From Maniola hyperantus (lineage: Eukaryota; Arthropoda; Insecta; Lepidoptera; Nymphalidae): a stretch of DNA of 64,000 nucleotides. Positions 56,173 through 64,000 of the stretch are shown here, piece after piece (positions within the stretch are counted from its first letter, which is position 1; each line of letters starts with the position of its first letter). The stretch spans positions 4,712,001 through 4,776,000 of the forward strand of contig NC_048554.1 in the NCBI RefSeq assembly GCF_902806685.2, given 5' to 3'. Both the position numbers and the translations under genes were made by a program. The notes under the pieces were generated by a model, which did not search any database, was not told where the DNA came from, and was given only the letters and a program-made list of their open reading frames with translations.

Positions 56173-56292
56173 AAGTAGATACGTATCTAATTGCCACTAA
56201 GAAATATTAGGCAGGAAAAATAATTTTTTAAAAGTAGGTACATTGTTTTAGTAAACTGAGTAAATTTTTTTCTCTTTTATTAAAAGAATATT

Positions 56293-56449
56293 AACTATGC
56301 CAATCATGACTGATATTCCCGTTTCCCCTCCAACTAAGCGTAAAGCTTGTGCTAGAAGTAGGTACGACAATAGAGCAGTGGGTGGGGTAAGAACCGTCGA
56401 CCTTTCGGAATTCAGTCCGCTCCTCAACCGTTGAGCTATTCAGCTCTAA
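56293..56449 (-). repeat. tRNA-derived SINE, second family
   Basis: The reverse complement begins AGCTGAATAGCTCAACGG (A-box-like) with GGTCGACGGTTC downstream. Same family as 24,628 and 60,306. Confidence 0.7.
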
Positions 56450-57600
56450 AATGACTTAAGAAAATGTTACGATAACCTATAGCTAACTAAACTTTAGTTC
56501 TGTACAAGTCATGCCCGTGTGGAATGCTACAAAAATAATATTTTTAGTGGTTAAATTTAGTTTCCTAGGTTTTGTTATACCTACTACAATTTAGAAGCCA
56601 AGTAGAAATAATCTTTTCCTTTAGGTTGGCGCGTCTATTTTTACTGCATCATTTATCAAGGGAAGTTGCGGTCAAACACAGACCTGTAATATAATCTCTA
56701 GATATAGATCAGAATCTTCCACCGATCGATTATTTTGCTCCAAGTATACCAACCACTTAGCAATTTCAAACACAATATCCAGTTACGAAACGTAGGGTCT
56801 AAAGACTCTAAAGAGTCGAAGCACACACGATAGGTACTTTTAGCAGGTAAGTACTTTTAGTATTTATGCTACCTCCTATTATATTGTGCGTGATAGGTGA
56901 TCAAAAGTACATGTCTTACTAAATCGCTGTGACTGGGCAACATAGCTCGAAATTAAAAAACTCGCCTGACCTGCCAAAAAAGAACTGAAAAGTAAAAATT
57001 CCCTTTTGAACAAGTCATTATGTAGCCACTTTATTGATATTTTCTTCCAAAAAAAATATAACCATTTTACTGGGGATGATGTAAGAACTCTAACGATAAC
57101 CCACACATTCAAATCTGTTCAAGCATTTTGAAGTTATAGTGGAATAAAGAAATTCACATACATACACTCTGAAAACGTTACTCATGCCTCTTTTTCTGGG
57201 CAGTCGTATAAAAAGCGATCAAGTTGCCAAACACCGATACTTCAACTATCGTGTGTGGATTCGCCTTAAGAAAACTTCCACTCGAAAGGCTCAATAGACA
57301 TCAACGATACAAAATTACAGACGATTACACTCAATTACAACCGGTACTAAAACTGGATATACGATAAAACCAAAATTAACGCTCTCGTCCACCTCTTGGC
57401 CTAATTGCATCTCAACTTGTCATAAATCATCCCTTTGGATCGAAACGTAAAATTGTAACAAGAATTCCACGTCTAAGGTTTCGTTCAGACTATCAATTCA
57501 GTCTTGAATCTTGATACTAAATTTTACAATTAAAAAAAAACTACATTAACATTACTTACATAACATTATTTATTGGTACTTGCTAACTGCTACTACGCTA
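56450..57600. other. Intronic stretch, nothing recognised
   Basis: AT-rich, no splice-bounded coding exon and no repeat family from this window. Confidence 0.4.
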
Positions 57601-57609
57601 CTACAGCTA

Positions 57610-57825
57610 CTTTGCTTTTGTCTGTTTGTCTGTCTGTCTGTCTGCTTGTCTATCTGTCTGTCGGTCTGCTAGCCTTTCACGGCCCATCCGTTCAACCAAT
57701 TTTGACCAAATTTGGTACAGAGATAGCTTGCATGCCAGGGAAGGACTTTTCCCGGAAAACCGAAGAGTTCTCACGGGATTTTTAAGCACCTAAATCCATG
57801 CGGAAGTCGCGAGCATCATCTAGTA
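57610..57825 (-). repeat. Family B repeat
   Basis: Tail at the low coordinate with a (TCTG)n run, head CATGCGGAAGTCGCGAGCAT at the high coordinate. Confidence 0.85.
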
Positions 57826-58735
57826 TTAATATAAAGTGACATTACTACTAATTTAAATTATTTAAACGCTGATTGGAAAAACAAGTAAGATTATTTCTGA
57901 ATGCCTTTTACTCGAAATTAATTTTGACAGGCATATTTCTAATAATCTACGTTCTGATTGAATGCTGTCTCAGTTCTCGGTGTAATGTCGAGGAGACCTT
58001 AATTGGATTCATGCGCTGGACCTATCAATATTGTTTGATTAATGATATCGAGAGGCCTCAGTTTAATTGCCAACTGAGACCGTCATGAATCAACTGCCAG
58101 AGCCATAAATCTGATAACTTAAACTAGTTTCAATACAAGTTGTAACGTTTTCCAAGCGTCTACCGAGTTTTATACTCTACATTTTATGCTTGACGACATT
58201 TTTGTTCGTTTTCACTTCCAAGTTCCGTCGCTTTAGTTCCTATAGTCTTATTTCTACCTACCTATATTAATAATATTTATTTATTTTATTTTTATTTTTC
58301 TTTTACCAAAATTGTGGTTACAAAGTAATAATAAATTGAGTTACATTGGTTTTTGACGGAATTGGTTTGTGACGGAATGCCTAGCAATATTTTTACATAT
58401 TGGCTATCTGTGCATCGTAATAGTAATAAGAAATAGAAATAGATTTGTTGACAAGGACGCCTGTAAAGAGTTTTTTAACATTCACAGTTAGTTTATAAGT
58501 TTGTATGTACATGTAGTTCATTTTACTTTATTTTATTTTATGAATAATATGTATACTGGGTTCTTTGCCTTTAATAAAAAACTTTATTATTATTATTATT
58601 ATTGGAAATGCTTATCTCTATACAGAGATTTCTTCCAGCTTACTACTATAAATGCGAAAGTGTATCCGTCTATCTGTCTTGTTACCTATTCACGAACCTT
58701 CCTTTAAACCGAGTTTGATGGAGACGAACAGATTA
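57826..58735. other. Intronic AT-rich stretch, nothing recognised
   Basis: Only short open frames without domains. A (TTA)n microsatellite is near 58,583-58,602. Confidence 0.4.
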
Positions 58736-59262
58736 CTTTTCATTTGAATGAATCCAGCGGCTCCCTGCGATATTTGATGTCGTCTGTCCACATAGTCCAC
58801 CTAAGAAAGCTCAGTCACTCAGCGGGCTATGAATAGAGCTATGCTAGTTTCGTTACGTTGTCAAATTAGGTAGGTACCTACATAGAAGATCCAGAGTAAT
58901 CGACATAGCTCAACGGATTGCGAAGCTAAAGTGACAATGGGCAGGACACATACTCTTAGTTCCAAAAACCGATAGGCATTATAGGGTCCCATGATGTTAG
59001 GATAGCAACTTCGCACCAGAAAGCATAGTCTTTACAGTCTCCCCCACTAGTTTATGATAGGTTCCTTAATCTAAGAACTTATGACATCACTAAGCAATAA
59101 ATGTGGATTTTTTCTTTTTTTACCCTGAATACCTACTATGTATCTAACTACTGAGTAAGTAGTTAAATCTGTTTTACTGTAGGTATAGGTGGCGCTCTTT
59201 AGGGAAGGCCTATATCCAACAGTGGACGTCCACAGGCTGATGATGATGATGATGATGATGTA
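58736..59262. pseudogene. Scrambled RTE-type LINE fragments
   Basis: 58,738-58,800 is a minus-strand piece (CCAGCGGCTCCCTGCGAT). 58,890-58,990 is a plus-strand piece encoding a VIDIAQRIAKLKWQW-like segment with breaks. 59,190-59,262 is a plus-strand 3' end (AACAGTGGACGTCCACAGGC) with a (GAT)n tail. Confidence 0.7.
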
Positions 59263-59934
59263 GGTATTATTTACATTAGGTATTAGGTAGTGTACAGTTA
59301 CAACCGGATCCTGTTTAAATTTAGACCTATTAGCTTTTAATTTAATATCGTACACTGTCTTTAACTTTGCAATTAATTATTTATTATTATTAGGACCTGT
59401 GGTAGTACATTATTTAAAATGGGGACCATTTAAAGCCTTATTTACGAGTATTACCTGTCCTAGTTTATCTAAACTGCGCTGGTGGGTGCCAGGTGGTGCT
59501 ACAACACTTAACATAAAACAACTTAGACAGAACGACCAACTTAACTTACGGATACCTGCCTACAGTAAAAACATAGGAACTGGCGAGCAGAACGGTGTAA
59601 TCGCACCAAATAAAATACAGAATGAACAAAAAACTGAATGAAAGGTGTTGAAACTGTAATTACACCGCTTTGCTCGAAAGCACGAAATTTGGACACAAGT
59701 TTAGCTCAGTTTTAGGCCATTTTGCTTGGAAATATGTACAACATCATATTGAGTGATCGAAATTATTAACTTTGGACTCAATTTCAGTACAGTTTTAGGC
59801 CGTTTTGCTTGGATTTGTATTCAATGGACTAAAAACTTCCGGACTAAAGAAAAAAAAAGTATTTTGATCAGAAGTGTAATGTAATCACACATTTTGTATA
59901 CTTTTTCTAAATCAATACAATATATAAAAGGAAA

Positions 59935-60205
59935 AGCTGACTGACTGATCTATCAACGCACAGCTCAAGCTACGAAAAGAATCCGCTAAGAAAGGATTTT
60001 TGAAAATTCAACACCCAAGAGGGTGAAACATGGGTCTGAAATTGGGTAGTCCACGCGGACAAAGTCGCGGGCATATTTAAATTAAGGACACTTACAACAA
60101 AACGATGGCTATGTTAAAATCTTTTTATTTGAATCCTAACTTTGTAAAAAGCATAGTCTCAAATTTCATAAATATAACTTTTGAAAATGTGTACCGAAAT
60201 TATTC
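59935..60205 (+). repeat. Long family A relative
   Basis: Family A body, then CATATTTAAATTAAGGACAC, TTTTTATTTGAATCCTAACT and AAATTTCATAAATATAACTT, matching 48,541-48,860 in inverse orientation. Confidence 0.8.
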
Positions 60206-60305
60206 AAGCGCGAAGATGCTAGTATCAAGTGTCTGGATATTTTATTTAATAAGGCGCCATTGTTTTTATAAGTCTAGTTTTTAACTAAATCAGTTTTTTT
60301 TAAGG

Positions 60306-60417
60306 AATATTAGCCATGTTTATCCCCCCTTTCCCCTCCAACTAAGCGTAAAGCATAGTGAACGGATGGGGTTTGAACCGCCGACCTTTCGGATTTCAGT
60401 CCGCTCCTTATTGAGGC
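60306..60417 (-). repeat. tRNA-derived SINE, second family, partial
   Basis: CCCCTCCAACTAAGCGTAAA and GGTTTGAACCGCCGACCTTT. The A-box end is truncated. Confidence 0.65.
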
Positions 60418-60710
60418 TCTAAATGGAAAATGCTACATAAAATACAAAACATAACATTAACTTGGACTCGTGTTAAAAATGCTAGTAGTTATACTTAAAT
60501 AACAACTTCTATAAAACTTTTGTAGCTAAACAAGAAAGTAACTCAACCGTTTAACTAGCAAAAAATATTCAAGAATAGAAGACGTGTTTACAAAGAAAAT
60601 GTGGTGAAAATGTTGCATGGCGATACAGAGTTATAACTTGATTTCAATAATGAATATTTGCTTCAATACATAATATGTATATTATTAATGTATTATATGA
60701 ACTACAGATA

Positions 60711-60904
60711 ATAAGTAAATCGACTAATCAACAGAGAACATACAGTTAAAACAGTAAATATACATACAAGAAAATACAGTAAATTTTATTATTTTGACCA
60801 CGCCTTTATCATAAGGCGTGGTCAAAATAATAAAACTTACTGTATTTTCTTGTATATTTACTGTTTTTACTGTATGTTCTCTGTTAGTTAGTCGATTTAC
60901 TTAT
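60711..60904. repeat. Large palindrome, arms about 90 bases
   Basis: ATAAGTAAATCGACTAA at the left mirrors TTAGTTAGTCGATTTACTTA at the right. The centre is GACCACGCCTT, six bases, AAGGCGTGGTC. Only a few arm mismatches. It directly abuts MITE G copy 2. Confidence 0.93.
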
Positions 60905-61068
60905 AAGTCCCGCAAATTGCTAATGCGCGTTGCCGCCATTTTATTGACGTCAGCACTACAATGAAGTTTCGAGCGGATGTATATTTTTATTTCGGCTGAC
61001 GTCAAAATTACGTCATTTCGATGTTAATGAGACATGGTTCCAGCGCAATAGTAATTTGCGGGACTTAT
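60903..61068. mobile_element. MITE family G, copy 2
   Basis: ATAAGTCCCGCAAATTGC at the left, TTTGCGGGACTTAT at the right; the inner sequence is closely similar to copy 1 at 20,037-20,212. Confidence 0.9.
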
Positions 61069-61124
61069 ACCAGCGATTCTTTTTGAGGAACGATGTGTAT
61101 ATTTAGGTTTTATAAAAAACTTAT

Positions 61125-61275
61125 GGGAATACCCCCACTAGGTGGACAGACCTCACTAGGTGGTTCGCACTTCGCAGGAAGTCGCAACACCGTGGCGTGT
61201 GGAAATCCCTACGACGACGTCGTGACGTGGACGTGGACGTCTATCGGTTAGTGATGATGATGATGATGATTATTA
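61125..61275 (+). pseudogene. RTE-type LINE 3' end fragment
   Basis: ACTAGGTGGACAGACCTC through GGCGTGTGGAAATCCCTACG to CTATCGGTTAGTGATGATGA, the sense version of the family seen at 27,175-27,330, with a (GAT)n tail. Confidence 0.75.
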
Positions 61276-61339
61276 TTATGGTGTCGATAGTGATAAAGCA
61301 AGTCTAGGAAAGTTTTCGTATGTAGGAGGTAGGTAAGTA

Positions 61340-61560
61340 AAGCACCTGACACCGCTGCAAGTAAGCACAATGAATGTTTGCGTCAGTCAGAGGTGAAATT
61401 GAGTGTGAAGCGGCAGCGGGCAGCCGTCGCTCTCATTATGCCGGCTTGTGACCGCGCGATAAACCGGCTGTAAACGCTGTGATGTATAGTGCTGCCTTGG
61501 TATTTTATTAAACAGCTGTTTTGGACTTTGTGATTTGCAAGGCAAAAATTTTAATAGGTA
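61340..61560. other. Locally GC-rich unique segment
   Basis: GTGTGAAGCGGCAGCGGGCA and GCCGGCTTGTGACCGCGCG stand out from the AT-rich, repeat-filled surroundings. No open frame. It could be a regulatory element or an alternative first exon; this is weak. Confidence 0.25.
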
Positions 61561-61578
61561 GGCACCTACTTATACAAA

Positions 61579-61972
61579 ACAAGCCCACGACTTCGGTCGC
61601 GTGGATTTTGGATTTTAATAATCCTGTGGGAACTCTTTACTATACCTACTATACCCATACCCAAAAAATCATAGCGATCCGTTGCCTCGTTGCGACGTGA
61701 TTGAAGGACAAACCAACAAGCAAACACACTTTTGCATTTATAATATGGGTAGTGACTAGCTGATGCCCGCCACTTTGTCCGCGTGGATTTAGGTTCTTTA
61801 AAATCCCGTGGGAATTCATCATTGATTTTCCGAGATAAAAAAACCTATGTCACTTCCCAGGTCTTTAACTATACGCATGCAAAAATACATGTCGATCCGT
61901 TGCGACGTGATTGGAGGACAAACCAACAAACCAATAAACTAACAAACATACTTTCGCATTTATAATATGGGT
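61579..61972 (+). repeat. Two family B copies in tandem
   Basis: 61,579-61,745 and 61,755-61,972, each with a CGCGTGGATTT head and a TTTATAATATGGGTAGTGA end. The shared end implies duplication or insertion of one next to the other. Confidence 0.8.
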
Positions 61973-61975
61973 AGT

Positions 61976-62456
61976 GATTCATGCTCACAGATAAAACATT
62001 TTTGTAAGAGCGTAGTAAAATAGTAAATGGAAGAATTATGGTATTATTTTGGTAAGTAATTTTCAAGTTACAAAATTATTCACAGTTATAATATCGAAAT
62101 AAGTAATTCGAATAAGTGTGAACATATAACTTAAGAGAAATGTGTTTTGGAACACTCGCCGTACACATGTAACTTGATTCCTATTTGAGTTTTAACCAAT
62201 CATACTTGATGAATTTTTTTAGACAATATGTTCCACTAATTAATATCTGTGTCTTTTGTTGGTTAGATTTCCATAAAAATATGTACTTAGTTTCGATATT
62301 ACAGAAGCTCCAAGATTTTCATACAAAGAAAAGCTCAAGACTAAGCATCCAACTACATACCACACCGCAACGTGGACCAACCACTTCGCCGCGCTCCATT
62401 AGTATTTTCCATTTATTTTTTGTCCACGTACCTGTCCGAGTTCGGGGATTTAACGT
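61976..62456. other. Intronic AT-rich stretch, nothing recognised
   Basis: Only short open frames and no repeat family found elsewhere in the window; a family D fragment begins at 62,457. Confidence 0.4.
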
Positions 62457-63480
62457 TTTTAGGGTTCCGTACCTCCAAAGGAAAAAGAAACCCTCATAGG
62501 TTTACTTTTTTTTTATTTTTTATTATTAACATACAAGAAAATTTACATAATATAATAGGACGTAGTACGCATTGTAAAAAAACCACAGAGGTTTGACCCT
62601 CAATGCGTACGTCTGCGCATTACATGATGCCTACTTATATCATAAAACAAAATTATAAATAATACTATTACTATATTATAATATACTAACTTAAAGTTAA
62701 AAACAAAGAACATACACATTTTAACAGGTGACATTATTATATTTTATGTGTTATACATGCGACAATTATATCGTCACGACAGGAGCCAAGGAGATATCCC
62801 CGAAGCAACCCGGCATGCTCATGGGTTGCCAATGTCAGTCAGTTCAGTCAGAGAGTCACTTCTTTGTCTGTTTGTCTGTCTGACTCTAAATACCCTTTAT
62901 CTGAGGAACGCGTGTAGGTTTTAAGTTGAAATTAATATTAAATACTTAAATCTACAATCCCTTGAAGCTGTTTAAAAATCAAACTTCTAAGTAAACGCAA
63001 TCAAAAGATATGGGTGTTTATGCGGCTTATTTTGACACTTGCAAGAGAATCGAAACATATAGTGCTTCCCGTTGACCTAGCATCATGAAAAAAACCATGA
63101 ATTTGTGGCTACGTACCTATCCTTCAAAGGTACGGAACCCTCGGTGCGGGAGTCTGACTCGCACTCGGTCGGTTTTTTGTCCACGTAGTACCTACTCATC
63201 CGAGTTTGGGAATTCAATGTTTTCAGGGTTCCGTACCGTCCGTCTGGCAGCGGGTTGTATTTTATAAACTTTAATAGGTAGAGAGTTGAAATTTTCATAG
63301 ATTGTATATTTCTTCTACCTATTGCCGCTAACAAAAAGTAATAAAACCAAGATGGCGAATTTCAAAATGGCCGCCATACAAATTAAACAAAATTAAAAAG
63401 TGGTAGGTAGCTTGTACGATCGTACGGAACCATTTGTGACTCCGACTCGCGCTTGGCCGGTTTTTTATAAAGCCGCACGA
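62457..63480. repeat. Scattered family D fragments
   Basis: TTTTTAGGGTTCCGTACCTC at 62,457, GGTACGGAACCCTCGGTGCG and GACTCGCACTCGGTCGG at 63,130-63,173, TCAGGGTTCCGTACC at 63,223, and GACTCGCGCTTGGCCGG near 63,445. Probably several broken copies. Confidence 0.65.
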
Positions 63481-63820
63481 CGAATACAAAATTTCTTTGG
63501 TATTACAAACGGAAAATAAATGATGCGGCGTGGAACTATGCGAGTCCACAATGTAAACTTTATTATTTTTCGATTAACTTTTTACCCGCAGATGTGATGT
63601 GAGAAAAGCAATAACGACGGTGATGCTGGAGGAACTCTAACATTGTTGCTTCGAACCATAGCCAATGCTGCTAAAATAGCAGTTAGTGAACAACTAACGG
63701 CAATATTGTATGAAATTAGAGCGTCATTTAATAACAAAAACGCCAAAGTCCTGCCGCACACAGAGTCGCTTAATCGTTACTTAAGTTTAGTTAAAAGAGA
63801 CAGAGAATTGAATATTCTAA

Positions 63821-64000
63821 GCCTTTGTTTTCCAACAGCGCCTCCCTGCCATTGTAATTCAAGTGCCAATAGACCCTTGTCGCACTGTATATCGAACGAT
63901 TCGGTAAGTTATACATATACAGTGCGACAAGGCTATCTTGGCGCGTGGCAAAAATATTCGCCTTTGTTCTCCAACAGCGCCGTCATTCAAGTGCCAAGAG
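63821..64000. repeat. Direct repeat pair with internal perfect hairpin
   Basis: GCCTTTGTTTTCCAACAGCG (63,821) recurs at 63,960 with one change, each followed by ATTCAAGTGCCAA. Between them lies an 18-base perfect inverted repeat, CCTTGTCGCACTGTATAT (63,875-63,892) and its complement at 63,915-63,932. Truncated by the window end. Confidence 0.85.

Noticed and set aside
57607..57789. Gln/Thr/Asp-repeat minus-strand protein
   Set aside because: The repeat peptide comes from a (CAGA)n tail of a family B element.

Overview
This is eukaryotic, almost certainly lepidopteran, nuclear DNA. The evidence is AT-rich sequence, GT-AG introns, very dense interspersed repeats of types I associate with moths and butterflies (tRNA-derived SINEs, RTE-like and other LINE remnants, fold-back MITEs, CATCAT-tailed elements), and two insect-type genes. 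There is nothing prokaryotic here: no operons, ribosome binding sites or CRISPR arrays.

Layout. (1) Positions 300-13,352, plus strand: the 3' part of a multi-exon gene. I could chain 23 coding exons with consistent phase, giving about 1,444 residues. A long Ser/Lys/Glu-rich, probably disordered N-terminal part is followed by one PDZ domain and two PH domains, and the protein ends shortly after the second PH. I do not recognise its name. (2) 13,353-20,450: 3' flank and AT-rich intergenic DNA, including a 5'-truncated LINE with a long intact reverse-transcriptase frame (16,663-18,700, minus strand). That LINE sits inside an older short repeat, which itself abuts a (TA)n microsatellite. (3) About 20,480-33,376, plus strand: the 5' part of an odd-skipped-family C2H2 zinc-finger gene (bowl/sob/odd type). 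It has a GC-rich promoter zone, an inferred leader exon ending at 21,107, an 11.4-kb intron, and a coding exon (32,496-33,376) that stops inside the second zinc finger. The remaining exons are not visible in the window. (4) 33,377-64,000: apparently the next, very long intron of that gene. It is a mosaic of SINEs, LINE tails, several fold-back MITE families, large palindromes, and a threefold tandem array of a roughly 607-bp unit inserted into a LINE remnant.

How the genes relate. Both genes are on the plus strand in head-to-tail order. I see no evidence of functional coupling: one encodes a predicted membrane/lipid-associated scaffold, the other a developmental transcription factor. The strongest observations are the nested insertions, the 607-bp tandem array, the uORF-rich leader of the zinc-finger gene with an ATG-less open frame running into its coding exon, a GC-AG intron, several near-perfect palindromes, and a hammerhead-like motif. 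I found no clearly new biological system. All boundaries come from reading the sequence by eye, without alignments or transcript data.
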